The notes under the pieces: model-generated
Told to the model about the DNA's origin: nothing
What the model saw: only the letters and a program-made list of their open reading frames with translations
The model's database searches: none
Origin: an uncultured Flavobacteriales bacterium
GTDB lineage: Bacteria > Bacteroidota > Bacteroidia > Flavobacteriales > BACL11
Assembly: GCA_905612305.1 (NCBI GenBank)
Contig: CAJQRK010000060.1
Coordinates: forward strand, 1-49,778
DNA: 49,778 bases
Reading direction: 5' to 3'
Shown: one piece after another, positions 1-8,151 of the stretch
How the letters are laid out: every line of letters begins with the position of its first letter
Position numbering within the stretch: position 1 is the stretch's first letter
Position numbers and translations under genes: made by a program

Positions 1-55
1 AATTTCTTTAATTTATAGTTTTATTTGTACTTTAATAATTAAAACCATTTATGAT

Positions 56-286
56 ATGTCAGATGTAGCAGAAAAAGTAAAAGCCATTATTGTTGATAAA
101 CTAGGGGTTGATGAAAGTGAAGTGACTAATGACGCAAATTTTATTAATGATTTAGGAGCAGATTCTTTAGATACTGTAGAGCTTATTATGGAGTTTGAAA
201 AAGAATTTGACATCCAAATTCCAGATGATAAGGCTGAGGCAATTGCAACGGTTGGCGATGCGGTTTCATTTATTGAAGGAGCGTAA
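56..286 (+). CDS. acpP: Acyl carrier protein
   Basis: This 76-aa acidic protein carries growing acyl chains in type II fatty acid synthesis in the cytosol. The phosphopantetheine site is seen as [11 protein letters not shown] with Ser37 as the attachment residue, and the length is normal for the family. It starts at the ATG at 56; an ATG five bases upstream is out of frame. It lies 11 nt before fabF, the usual acpP-fabF pair, so the two are probably co-transcribed. No clear TAnnTTTG element is visible in the 55 bases before it, so its promoter may lie outside the window. Confidence 0.97.
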   Translation: MSDVAEKVKAIIVDKLGVDESEVTNDANFINDLGADSLDTVELIMEFEKEFDIQIPDDKAEAIATVGDAVSFIEGA

Positions 287-297
287 ATTAATACAAA

Positions 298-1551
298 ATG
301 AACACCAGAAGAGTGGTTGTTACCGGAATAGGAGCCCTAACCCCTATTGGCAATAACTTAAGTGATTATTGGACTGCCTTAAAAAATGGAGTAAGTGGAG
401 CTGGGCCAATTACTCATTTTAATGCAGAAAACTTTAAAACACAATTTGCTTGTGAAGTAAAACAGTTCATCCCTACTGATTATTTAGATAGAAAAGAGGC
501 AAGAAAATTAGATAAGTTTAGTCAGTATGCGCTTGTAGTTGCTGATGAGGCATTTAACGATTCTGGTTTAAATGTAAATGAGATTGATTCTGATAGAGCT
601 GGTGTTATTTGGGGTTCTGGTATTGGAGGTATGCAAACTTTCTTTAACGAATCGGTGAATTTTGAAACAGGAAACGGTATACCAAGGTTTAACCCATTCT
701 TTATTCCTAAACTAATTTCAGATATTCCCGCAGGACATATTTCAATTAAATATAATTTTAGAGGACCAAACTTCACTACAGTTGCGGCTTGCGCATCTTC
801 TACTAACGCAATAATTGATGCGTTTAATTATATTAAATGGAATAAAGCAGATATTTTTATTGCAGGAGGCTCTGAAGCCTGTGTGTTTGAACCGGGCATA
901 GGGGGGTTTAATGCAATGATGGCTCTTTCCACCAGAAATAATGACCCTAAAACCGCCTCCCGTCCTTTTGATAAAGATAGAGATGGTTTTGTAATGGGAG
1001 AAGGAGGCGGAGCTATAGTGGTTGAGGAATATGAATACGCCATAAAAAGAGGTGCCAAAATTTACGCAGAGATAGTGGGAGGAGGTCTAACAGCTGATGC
1101 TTATCACATTACAGCTCCGCACCCCGAAGGGTTAGGAGCAAAAAATGTCATGAAATTAGCAATTGAAGATGCGGGTTTAGATACTTCAGTTGTTGATTAT
1201 ATTAACGTTCACGGAACATCAACCCCTTTAGGCGATATTGCTGAAACCAAAGCAATAAAAAGTTTATTTGGAAAACATGCGTATAAATTAAATATTAGTT
1301 CAACCAAATCAATGACAGGTCATTTGTTGGGTGCTGCTGGTATAATTGAATCAATTGCTTGTATTATGGCGGTTAAAGATGATATTGTTCCCCCTACAAT
1401 TAATCACCACACAGAAGACCCAGAGATTGACCCTAAATTGAACCTAACACTTAATAAAGCACAAGAAAAAATAGTTAATTACGCATTAACTAATACCTTT
1501 GGTTTTGGAGGACATAATGCATCTGTTTTATTTAAAAAACATACATCATAG
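298..1551 (+). CDS. fabF: Beta-ketoacyl-ACP synthase II
   Basis: This 417-aa condensing enzyme elongates acyl-ACP with malonyl-ACP in type II fatty acid synthesis. The thiolase-fold catalytic set is complete: nucleophile Cys165 in TVAACASSTN, His305 in NVHGTSTPLGD, Lys337 in STKSMTGH and His342 in the same block. The C-terminal glycine-rich NTFGFGGHN is also present. Its length matches FabF. It follows acpP by 11 nt. Its stop codon overlaps the probable true start of rnc, and a terminator-like hairpin begins about 20 nt after the stop, so readthrough into rnc may be only partial. Confidence 0.97.
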   Translation: MNTRRVVVTGIGALTPIGNNLSDYWTALKNGVSGAGPITHFNAENFKTQFACEVKQFIPTDYLDRKEARKLDKFSQYALVVADEAFNDSGLNVNEIDSDRAGVIWGSGIGGMQTFFNESVNFETGNGIPRFNPFFIPKLISDIPAGHISIKYNFRGPNFTTVAACASSTNAIIDAFNYIKWNKADIFIAGGSEACVFEPGIGGFNAMMALSTRNNDPKTASRPFDKDRDGFVMGEGGGAIVVEEYEYAIKRGAKIYAEIVGGGLTADAYHITAPHPEGLGAKNVMKLAIEDAGLDTSVVDYINVHGTSTPLGDIAETKAIKSLFGKHAYKLNISSTKSMTGHLLGAAGIIESIACIMAVKDDIVPPTINHHTEDPEIDPKLNLTLNKAQEKIVNYALTNTFGFGGHNASVLFKKHTS

Positions 1552-1572
1552 ATTTTTTTAAACGGATATCTG

Positions 1573-1609
1573 AAAGACTTGCGGGGTACAATAAAAGCAA
1601 GTTTTTTTT
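1573..1609 (+). terminator. Terminator-like hairpin between fabF and rnc
   Basis: The arms ACTTGC (1577-1582) and GCAAGT (1597-1602) pair, and the stem extends outward through a G-T pair and A-T pairs to about 10 bp. The loop is 14 nt, and a run of eight T follows. This is the shape of an intrinsic terminator on the + strand. It sits where the N-terminal extension of RNase III appears to be encoded, so it may act as a partial terminator or attenuator within an operon. Confidence 0.42.
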
Positions 1610-2237
1610 GTTTAAAATATTAGCGTATAGTACTGTAAATGAAAAAATTTACTTACAGGCATTTAGGCATAAATCGTTTGATATTATTAATAATAATGAA
1701 AGGCTTGAGTTTTTAGGAGATGCTATTTTGGATTTTATTATTACCAATCAACTATATTTAGAAAACCCTGAAAAGGAAGAAGGTTTTTTATCTCAAAAAA
1801 GAGCGATAATAGTTGGGAGAAAACATTTGAATATGATTGGGGAAAATATATTTTCTGAATCAGATATTAAAAGTAAGCTTAAAATAATTCCTAAAAATGT
1901 GTATGGGAATACACTTGAATCATTGATAGGGGCAATTTATATTGACAAAGGAATTAAGCAGGTTCAAAAATTTATTATTAAACATATTTATAACTCTAAA
2001 TTTATTGAGGTATTGTCTGATACAGACTATAAAAGTAAGTTGTTAAAACAATCACAAAAAACAAAAAAAACTATAGATTACAGGGTACTAAAAAGAGAAG
2101 GGCCGGATCATAAACAAGAATTTTTAGTAGCCTTATATATAGGAATTGTTAAAAAAGCAGAGGCAAAAGGATCCTCAATTAAGGAAGCAGAACAAAAAGC
2201 AGCTAAAAAAGCATATAATAGTGTATTTTCGCCCTAA
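1608..2237 (+). CDS. rnc: Ribonuclease III
   Basis: RNase III cleaves double-stranded RNA in rRNA processing and mRNA decay. The catalytic domain has the signature NNERLEFLGDAIL with acidic residues E31, E34 and D38. The second acidic site reads YGNTLESLIGAIYID, with Glu104 kept and Asn101 where many bacteria have Asp. A dsRNA-binding domain occupies about residues 138-206 and ends in an Ala/Lys-rich helix. The start given is the TTG at 1608, the first conventional start codon in this open frame. The frame stays open and looks coding upstream (FFKRISERL, then FKILAY), matching the usual N-terminus of Bacteroidota RNase III. The true start is therefore probably a rare ATA or ATC codon at 1545-1550, overlapping the fabF stop. 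The gene overlaps the next by one base. Confidence 0.9.
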   Translation: MFKILAYSTVNEKIYLQAFRHKSFDIINNNERLEFLGDAILDFIITNQLYLENPEKEEGFLSQKRAIIVGRKHLNMIGENIFSESDIKSKLKIIPKNVYGNTLESLIGAIYIDKGIKQVQKFIIKHIYNSKFIEVLSDTDYKSKLLKQSQKTKKTIDYRVLKREGPDHKQEFLVALYIGIVKKAEAKGSSIKEAEQKAAKKAYNSVFSP

Positions 2238-2656
2238 TGAAAACAAGATTTACATTAGGGTGTGTTGAGGAAGTTGACTTTTCAGTATTAGCGATAAATA
2301 GCCATATAAAGGCTTATAAATTATGTTGGAATATCAACAAAATCTTACAGTTAAACTTTGAAAAGAAGAAGGATCATAGCATAAAAGAAGGATTGTGGTT
2401 TGCTAGATATACATCTGTTTGTGATACTGATGTTACATACACTTTATTGGCAAATCGCTCTAAAAACGGATACTTAATCCCAAGTGAAAAAAGTGTAAAT
2501 TTTTTTTTACTTATAAAAAATGATTACTGGCAACAAGAAAAAATAGAATTTATAAGCAAGCTAAGAGCCATAGAGGATGTTTTACTTGTTTTTGAAGTAA
2601 ACACAAGTGTAATTAAACATATTGATAGATTTATTTTTAATGATAAGAAAGACTAA
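2237..2656 (+). CDS. IPExxxVDY family protein
   Basis: This 139-aa protein belongs to a small Bacteroidota-specific family named for the motif IPExxxVDY, seen here in the variant form IPSEKSVNFFL near residues 81-91. Its function is unknown. No signal peptide or membrane segment is visible, so it is probably cytosolic. It is translationally coupled on both sides: its ATG overlaps the rnc stop by one base, and pyk starts 17 nt inside its 3' end. The placement between rnc and pyk fits what I know of this family in related genomes. Confidence 0.8.
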   Translation: MKTRFTLGCVEEVDFSVLAINSHIKAYKLCWNINKILQLNFEKKKDHSIKEGLWFARYTSVCDTDVTYTLLANRSKNGYLIPSEKSVNFFLLIKNDYWQQEKIEFISKLRAIEDVLLVFEVNTSVIKHIDRFIFNDKKD

Positions 2657-4055
2657 AATAATAGCAACAATAGGCCCCGCTACAGCATCTAAAAAGATGC
2701 TGAGAAAAATTATTCAAAAAGGTGTAAATGTGTGTAGGTTAAATTTTTCACACCTTGAACATGATGTAGCAAAAGAAATTATTACTAACATAAAAGAAAT
2801 AAATCAAGAATTATATGTTCATACGGCAATTTTAGCGGATTTGCAAGGGCCTAAAATTAGAGTGGGGGAATTTGATAAACCAATAGCATTAAAAAAAGGA
2901 GCAGAAGTTATTTTTTCTACAAAAAAGAAAAAAGACACAATTTATATTAATTATCAGAGTTTTGCAAAAGACGTTCAGCTTAAGGATAGGGTGTTGCTTG
3001 ATGATGGTAAGTTGGCGTTAGAGGTTGTAAGCACAAATAAGAAAGAAACAGTAGTATTAAAGGTGATTTTTGGCGGATTATTACACTCAAGAAAAGGGGT
3101 GAATTTACCAAATACTAAAATATCATTACCCTGCCTAACTCTAAAAGACAAAGAAGATCTAGCGTTTATTTTGGCGGAAAAAATTGAGTGGATAGGTTTA
3201 TCTTTTGTGAGATCAGCAAATGATATAAAAACCTTAAAAAAAATAATAGATAAACAAAAACTACACCACAAGGTAATTGCAAAAATTGAAAAACCAGAGG
3301 CAATAAAAGATATTGATGCAATAATTGACGCAACTGATGCGATTATGGTTGCAAGAGGAGATTTGGGGGTTGAGGTGCCGCCACACAAGGTACCGGTTTA
3401 TCAGAAGATGATTGTTGAAAAATGTATTACCAAGGCAAAACCTGTTGTAATAGCCACTCAAATGCTGGAAAGTATGACCAAAAATCCAATTGCAACAAGG
3501 GCGGAGGTAAATGATGTAGCTAATTCGGTAATTGATGGTGTGGATGCAGTTATGCTAAGCGGAGAAACTTCAGTGGGAAAACACCCCTTAAAGGTGGTGG
3601 ATACTATGCGAAAGATAATAAGAGATATAGAGGGGAGCGAGCATAATATTTCTAAAAATAAGATAATCAAACCACTAACTGATAATAATAGGTTATTAAC
3701 GAATGCCATATGTTCTAATGCTTGTGATATTTCAGAAAAAGCAAAAGCAAAAGCCATAATTACAGTAACGTATTCTGGATTTAATACTATAAAAACTTCA
3801 AGTTTTAGGCCTAATGCGTTTATTTATGCATTCACCAATAATCACACGATTCTTAATACCTTAAGCTTGGTTTGGGGGGTGAGAGGTTTTTATTATGACA
3901 GAGGAACAACAACCGATCAAACCATAAAAGAAACAAAAGAGATTTTAAGAGCTGGAAATTTTGTACAAAAAGGAGATGTAGTTGTAAACTTAGCGAGTAT
4001 GCCAGCTCAAGAAAAAGGCATGACAAACATGATGAAATTAAGTAAGGTTAAATAA
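2640..4055 (+). CDS. pyk: Pyruvate kinase
   Basis: Pyruvate kinase converts phosphoenolpyruvate and ADP to pyruvate and ATP, the last step of glycolysis. The 471-aa protein shows the N-terminal KTKIIATIGPA, the substrate/metal blocks LNFSH and ADLQGPKIRVG, the signature around IEKPEAI and VARGDLGVEVP, and IATQMLESM followed by DAVMLSGETSVGKHP. The ATG at 2640 is chosen over an in-frame TTG at 2622 because MIRKTKIIATIG is the family N-terminus. It overlaps the preceding gene by 17 nt. The C-terminal domain (about residues 345-471) is complete. The M42 peptidase gene follows after 8 nt. Confidence 0.97.
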   Translation: MIRKTKIIATIGPATASKKMLRKIIQKGVNVCRLNFSHLEHDVAKEIITNIKEINQELYVHTAILADLQGPKIRVGEFDKPIALKKGAEVIFSTKKKKDTIYINYQSFAKDVQLKDRVLLDDGKLALEVVSTNKKETVVLKVIFGGLLHSRKGVNLPNTKISLPCLTLKDKEDLAFILAEKIEWIGLSFVRSANDIKTLKKIIDKQKLHHKVIAKIEKPEAIKDIDAIIDATDAIMVARGDLGVEVPPHKVPVYQKMIVEKCITKAKPVVIATQMLESMTKNPIATRAEVNDVANSVIDGVDAVMLSGETSVGKHPLKVVDTMRKIIRDIEGSEHNISKNKIIKPLTDNNRLLTNAICSNACDISEKAKAKAIITVTYSGFNTIKTSSFRPNAFIYAFTNNHTILNTLSLVWGVRGFYYDRGTTTDQTIKETKEILRAGNFVQKGDVVVNLASMPAQEKGMTNMMKLSKVK

Positions 4056-4063
4056 AAAAGACA

Positions 4064-5110
4064 ATGATAAACATAGCATTATTAGCAGAAATATGTGAGG
4101 TGGCGGGAGCTCCAGGACACGAACAAAGAGTAAGGAAAATCGTACTAAGAGAAATAAAATCTTTAGTTGATGAAATTAGAATTGACAACATGGGGAATGT
4201 TGTGGCAATAAAAAAAGGAAAAGAAAGCAAAAAAGTTATGATAGCTGCTCATATGGATGAGATTGGCTTTATTGTTACTCATGTTGACGACAAGGGGTTT
4301 ATTTATTTTCATACTCTCGGGGGTTTTGACCCAAAAACACTAACTGCACAAAGAGTAATTATTCACGGAACAGAAGATGTGATAGGAGTAATGGGAAGCA
4401 AACCTATTCATTTGATGAATGTGGCAGATAGAGCTAAAGTGCCTGCAATTAAAGATTACTTTATAGACACTGGAAGGCCAAAAAAAGAGTTGGATAAAAT
4501 TATTTCAGTTGGCGATACTATTACCAGAGAAAGAGAATTGATTGAAATGGGAGATTGTTTGAATTGCAAATCATTAGATAATAGGGTTTCTGTTTTTATC
4601 CTAATTGAAATGTTCCGTGAGATGAAAAAGAAACCTCCTTACGATGTATATGGAGTATTTACAGTACAAGAAGAAATTGGAATAAGAGGAGCGAACGTAT
4701 CTTCAATGGATATAAATCCGGACTTTGGTTTTGGATTAGACACCACTATTGCTTGGGACACTCCAGGAAGCACTAAGCAAGAACAGGTTTCTGCACTGGG
4801 AGATGGAGCGTGTATTAAAGTAATGGACTCTTCCACAGTTTGTGATTATAGAATGGTAAAATACATGAAAGAATTAGCAAAAAAGAAAAAACTAAAAACA
4901 CAATTGGAGATTTTACCTGCAGGAGGAACTGATACTGCAGGTGTACAAAGAATGAACCCCGGAGGAAGTATTGCCGGAGCTGTTTCTATACCAACAAGAC
5001 ACATACATCAAGTGATAGAAATGGTGCATAAAGAAGATGTAAGGGGAGCAATTGATTTATTAAGGCACTCAGTAGAAAATCTACATACTTATAATTGGAA
5101 ATTTAAATAA
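4064..5110 (+). CDS. M42 family aminopeptidase (glutamyl aminopeptidase/endoglucanase type)
   Basis: This 348-aa protein is a cytosolic di-metal aminopeptidase of the M42 family, which forms dodecameric shells that trim peptides. Predicted metal ligands and catalytic residues are visible: His63 in AAHMDEIGF, Asp172 in KSLDNRVS, the Glu203-Glu204 pair in VQEEIGIRGA, Asp226 in GLDTT and His313 in IPTRHIHQ. GGTDTAGVQ precedes the last ligand, as usual in the family. Length and motif order are normal. It has no signal peptide. It lies 8 nt after pyk and 7 nt before the secreted protein gene, probably in one transcript. Exact substrate preference cannot be read from the sequence. Confidence 0.93.
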   Translation: MINIALLAEICEVAGAPGHEQRVRKIVLREIKSLVDEIRIDNMGNVVAIKKGKESKKVMIAAHMDEIGFIVTHVDDKGFIYFHTLGGFDPKTLTAQRVIIHGTEDVIGVMGSKPIHLMNVADRAKVPAIKDYFIDTGRPKKELDKIISVGDTITRERELIEMGDCLNCKSLDNRVSVFILIEMFREMKKKPPYDVYGVFTVQEEIGIRGANVSSMDINPDFGFGLDTTIAWDTPGSTKQEQVSALGDGACIKVMDSSTVCDYRMVKYMKELAKKKKLKTQLEILPAGGTDTAGVQRMNPGGSIAGAVSIPTRHIHQVIEMVHKEDVRGAIDLLRHSVENLHTYNWKFK

Positions 5111-5117
5111 AAAAAAG

Positions 5118-5810
5118 ATGAAAAAAAGCATATTTATTTTTGGAGCAATTATTATAGCATCAATTTTATTCTATCCACAATCAATAATTGGTAAACTTAC
5201 GGGCTCTCCAGGAGGCAAAACAGGCTCTCCAATGGATAATTCAGATTGTACATCTTGCCATTCTGTTTTAAGCACAACTGTATCAAATACAAATATTACC
5301 TCAAATATTCCTAGCGCGGGATATGTTCCAGGTAATACTTATACTATTACGGCTAATTTCGGTAATTTTGAGGAGAATGGTTTCGAAATAACTTGTGAGG
5401 AAAATACAAATAATACAAAAACGGGAACTTTTTTTAATACTAATACTATCGAGACTCAGTTGGTAAATAATGGAAATTCCATTACACATACAGCGGCCGG
5501 GAACTCTTCAAATACATGGAGTTTTGATTGGGAGGCTCCGTCCATTGGCACTGGAAATATTACTTTTTATGGAGCTTTTATTACAGCAGGATATCCTGTA
5601 GGTTCAAATCTTGGTGATTATTTGACTTTATCTACTTTAAGTGCAAGCGAGTTTTCCACTACAGATGTTACAGAAACATCACATTATCATATTAAAGAAA
5701 TCCTGAAAATAACAGACATATTAGGACGAGAAACAAAAGCCATTAAGAATGAGCCACTATTTTACATCTATAATGATGGAACGGTAGAGAAGAAGATAAC
5801 AATAGAATAA
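5118..5810 (+). CDS. Secreted choice-of-anchor V (Reeler-like) protein with CxxCH motif and T9SS type A signal
   Basis: This 230-aa protein starts with a hydrophobic signal peptide (residues 1-25). The segment GSPGGKTGSPMDNSDCTSCHS follows, with Cys44, Cys47 and His48 forming a c-type heme-binding CxxCH. A beta-rich domain (about 55-190) starts with NIPSAGYVPGNTYTITANF, which I recognise as choice-of-anchor V/Reeler-like. The C-terminal ~35 residues (ITDILGRETK, FYIYNDGTVEKKITIE) are a type A T9SS sorting domain, so the protein is probably exported by Sec, crosses the outer membrane by T9SS and is anchored or released. Heme attachment and any electron-transfer role are inference. It is the last gene of a + strand run and ends 4 nt before the convergent pheS stop. 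Confidence 0.82.
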   Translation: MKKSIFIFGAIIIASILFYPQSIIGKLTGSPGGKTGSPMDNSDCTSCHSVLSTTVSNTNITSNIPSAGYVPGNTYTITANFGNFEENGFEITCEENTNNTKTGTFFNTNTIETQLVNNGNSITHTAAGNSSNTWSFDWEAPSIGTGNITFYGAFITAGYPVGSNLGDYLTLSTLSASEFSTTDVTETSHYHIKEILKITDILGRETKAIKNEPLFYIYNDGTVEKKITIE

Positions 5811-5813
5811 ATT

Positions 5814-6827
5814 TTATAAAGCAGAAAATTGTTTTAAGAATCGAAAATCATTTTCAAAAAACAGGCGCAAATCTTTTACTCCATATTTCAGCATTGCAAT
5901 TCTTTCAATTCCCATACCAAAAGCAAAACCGGTATATTTTTTAGAGTCAATACCACAGTTTTCCAATACATTTGGGTCAACCATACCACATCCTAAAATT
6001 TCCAAATAACCAGTGTATTTACACACATTACACCCTTTGCTATTACAAATATTACAACTTACATCTACCTCGGCAGATGGTTCTGTAAAAGGGAAATAAG
6101 AAGGTCGTAATCGTATTTTAGTTTTTTCTCCAAACATTTCTTTCGCAAAATAAAGAAGTGCTTGTTTCAAATCAGCAAAGCTTACATTTTCATCAATATA
6201 AAGCCCTTCCACTTGATGGAAAATACAATGTGCTCGTGCTGAAATAGCTTCATTTCTATATACTCTTCCAGGAGAAAGAGTACGGATTGGAGGCTTATTT
6301 CCCTGCATATATCGCACCTGAACAGATGAGGTGTGAGTTCTTAAAAGTATATCTGGATTGCTTTGAATAAAAAAAGTATCCTGCATATCTCTTGCCGGGT
6401 GCTCTTCTGGTAAATTTAGTGCCGAAAAATTATGCCAATCATCTTCAATTTCTGGTCCTTCTGAAACAGTAAATCCAATACGGTTAAATATTTCAACAAT
6501 TTCATTACGAATCAATGAAATTGGGTGTCTGCTGCCTAAATTATTTAAAGATACAGGACGGCTTAAATCAATTTCACTGCTTTTTTCTTCTACTTTAAAA
6601 CTATCTTTATATTGATCAACTTTAGTTTGGGCATTTTGCTTTAGGGTATTTATTGTTTGACCAAACTCTTTTTTATTTTCGTTTGGAACATCCTTAAAAG
6701 CAGTAAATAATTCATTCATTTTCCCTTTTTTCCCTAAAAAAGAAAGGCGAAATTCTTCCAGCTCTGTTGCTGAAGTTGGAACAAACTTTTTAACCTCTAG
6801 TAGTAATTCTTTTACGGCCTCTAACAT
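5814..6827 (-). CDS. pheS: Phenylalanine--tRNA ligase alpha subunit
   Basis: This is the 337-aa catalytic alpha subunit of the class II phenylalanyl-tRNA synthetase, which works as an alpha2beta2 tetramer in the cytosol. An N-terminal coiled-coil tRNA-binding region (about 1-85) is followed by the class II core. Motif 2 appears as GRVYRNEAISARAHCIFHQ and motif 3 as GFAFGMGIERIAMLKYG. A Cys-rich insert (CNICNSKGCNVC) before GCGMVDPNVLE is typical of many bacterial PheS proteins. No pheT is next to it, so the subunits are encoded apart. Its start lies 50 nt from the divergent lipoprotein gene. Confidence 0.96.
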   Translation of the reverse strand: MLEAVKELLLEVKKFVPTSATELEEFRLSFLGKKGKMNELFTAFKDVPNENKKEFGQTINTLKQNAQTKVDQYKDSFKVEEKSSEIDLSRPVSLNNLGSRHPISLIRNEIVEIFNRIGFTVSEGPEIEDDWHNFSALNLPEEHPARDMQDTFFIQSNPDILLRTHTSSVQVRYMQGNKPPIRTLSPGRVYRNEAISARAHCIFHQVEGLYIDENVSFADLKQALLYFAKEMFGEKTKIRLRPSYFPFTEPSAEVDVSCNICNSKGCNVCKYTGYLEILGCGMVDPNVLENCGIDSKKYTGFAFGMGIERIAMLKYGVKDLRLFFENDFRFLKQFSAL

Positions 6828-6839
6828 CTTAATTATTTA

Positions 6840-6847
6840 TATATATT
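6840..6847 (+). promoter_or_regulatory. -7 promoter element TATATTTG
   Basis: This is a perfect match to the Bacteroidota -7 consensus TAnnTTTG, placed 30 nt before the start codon of the small lipoprotein gene. No clear TTG element is visible at the expected -33 distance, so the call rests on the -7 box and its position. Confidence 0.45.
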
Positions 6848-6877
6848 TGCTAATTCAATTACAAAGAAACAATAATT

Positions 6878-7255
6878 ATGCTAAATAGAATTTTTAAATC
6901 AGGATTAATCGGATTTTTTACTCTAGTAATGACGGTTGCCCTTACTTCATGTGAAAAAGAAAAAGAAACTATAGGGGTTATTATTGTAAAAGATTTTAAT
7001 AATAATACAATAAGCTCAGCTAGCGTTACATTACATCAAGATTCTTCCATAAGCGATCAGGGAGAATGGACAGAATCATTCATACGCAGAACACAACAGA
7101 CAGACGCAAATGGAAGAGTAGAGTTTACTTATGATTTGGAAGCAATTTTAAATGTTGAGGTAACAAAAACAAATGGAAATTCAACATATACAGGATATAA
7201 TATTATTCGATTACTAAAAGGGAAAACAGTAACTAAAGTAGTAGAAATTAACTAA
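6878..7255 (+). CDS. Small putative lipoprotein, function unknown
   Basis: This 125-aa protein has a lipoprotein signal peptide: charged start, hydrophobic stretch, then the lipobox ALTSC with Cys25 as the predicted lipidated residue, followed by EKEKE. The mature part (about 35-125) looks like one beta-sandwich (IGVIIVKDFNNNTISSASV, then DANGRVEFTYDLEA), similar to carboxypeptidase-regulatory or Ig-like folds in Bacteroidota surface proteins. I do not recognise a specific family and give no function. It probably sits on a membrane facing the periplasm or the outside. Its 3' end overlaps the convergent neighbour by 8 nt. Confidence 0.75.
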   Translation: MLNRIFKSGLIGFFTLVMTVALTSCEKEKETIGVIIVKDFNNNTISSASVTLHQDSSISDQGEWTESFIRRTQQTDANGRVEFTYDLEAILNVEVTKTNGNSTYTGYNIIRLLKGKTVTKVVEIN

Positions 7256-7571
7256 GGTATTTTATTATCCCCTTTTTCATAAGTAGTCCTTGCTGATTTT
7301 GATCTAGGTTTTTAAGTGCTTTTAATTCTATCCAGTGCGGCCAACCATCTTCATCAATTCTGTCAAATTTGTAAAATCCAAAAGGGGTAAGAATTTTGCA
7401 AACAGCAACATGTAGTATGTCAAGTTTTTCTTCACGACCAAAGCGTTTTATTCCCATATTTAATTCCTGTACGCCTATTAAATAAAGGATGCCTTTTAAA
7501 GTCATTTCATCATCAAATTGCTTTTCCAATTTTAATACTAAAGCATCCCATTTTTTATTCACATCTTCCAT
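7248..7571 (-). CDS. Conserved hypothetical protein, 107 aa
   Basis: This small soluble protein has no signal peptide or membrane segment. It is Lys/Glu-rich with an amphipathic N-terminal helix (DVNKKWDALVLKLEKQF) and an aromatic block (PFGFYKFDRIDEDGWPHW) near residues 66-85. It resembles uncharacterised proteins common in Flavobacteriia, but I cannot assign a function. The ATG start at 7571 lies 34 nt from the divergent cvpA start, so the two may share a bidirectional promoter region. Its stop overlaps the convergent lipoprotein gene by 8 nt. Confidence 0.72.
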   Translation of the reverse strand: MEDVNKKWDALVLKLEKQFDDEMTLKGILYLIGVQELNMGIKRFGREEKLDILHVAVCKILTPFGFYKFDRIDEDGWPHWIELKALKNLDQNQQGLLMKKGIIKYLS

Positions 7572-7605
7572 GAATGCAAAAGTAAAGTTTTAATATCTTT
7601 ACCAT

Positions 7606-8151
7606 ATGAATTATTTAGATATTATAATAGTGGTGCCTTTATTATATGGTTTGATAAAAGGATTCTCTAGTGGACTAATTAAAGAAGTAACCGCTTTGGT
7701 TGCTTTGTTGGCTGGAGTTTATGTAGCAATTAATTTTTCATTATACCTAGAGCCTAAGGTCGAAGGTGTATTGGGCGGATACAAGCAGTTTGTTTCTATT
7801 ATTGCGTTTTCAATTTTGTTTTTAGTAAGTTTTTTATGTGTTAAAGCTATAGGATTCATACTTGAAAGACTTACAAAAGCATTGGCATTAGGAATTATCA
7901 GTAGGTTTTTAGGGGGAATTTTTGGCTTGTTAAAAGTTGTAGTTATTTTTAGTTTTTTGCTCTTTGTAATAACAGATTATAATTTAGTAAACAAAAAAAC
8001 CAAGGATGATTCCGTACTGTATGAGCCCTTATCGGACATTGCATCAATCATTACCCCTCAATTAAAAAAACCTCAATTAATTTTAGAAAAGATTGATAAG
8101 AGTGTAGAAAAAGTAAAAGAAAAGATAAATCACCAGATTAAGCCTGAATAG
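7606..8151 (+). CDS. cvpA: CvpA family membrane protein
   Basis: This 181-aa protein begins MNYLDIIIVVPLLYGLIKGF, the typical CvpA start, and has about four hydrophobic membrane segments within residues 1-130, then a charged soluble tail with repeated Lys/Glu. CvpA proteins are inner-membrane proteins named for colicin V production and linked to envelope homeostasis; the molecular activity is not settled. Its 3' end overlaps the convergent pgk gene by 14 nt. A weak -7-like TATCTTTA lies just before the ATG. Confidence 0.88.
   Translation: MNYLDIIIVVPLLYGLIKGFSSGLIKEVTALVALLAGVYVAINFSLYLEPKVEGVLGGYKQFVSIIAFSILFLVSFLCVKAIGFILERLTKALALGIISRFLGGIFGLLKVVVIFSFLLFVITDYNLVNKKTKDDSVLYEPLSDIASIITPQLKKPQLILEKIDKSVEKVKEKINHQIKPE

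Noticed and set aside
2622-2639. Upstream TTG start for pyruvate kinase
   Set aside because: It would add IDLFL residues not found in the family; the ATG at 2640 gives the standard MIRKTKIIATIG start.
2975-3388. 137-aa minus-strand frame opposite pyk
   Set aside because: It is antisense to conserved pyruvate kinase motifs and Ser/Ile/Phe-rich, as expected for the reverse complement of A/T-rich coding sequence.
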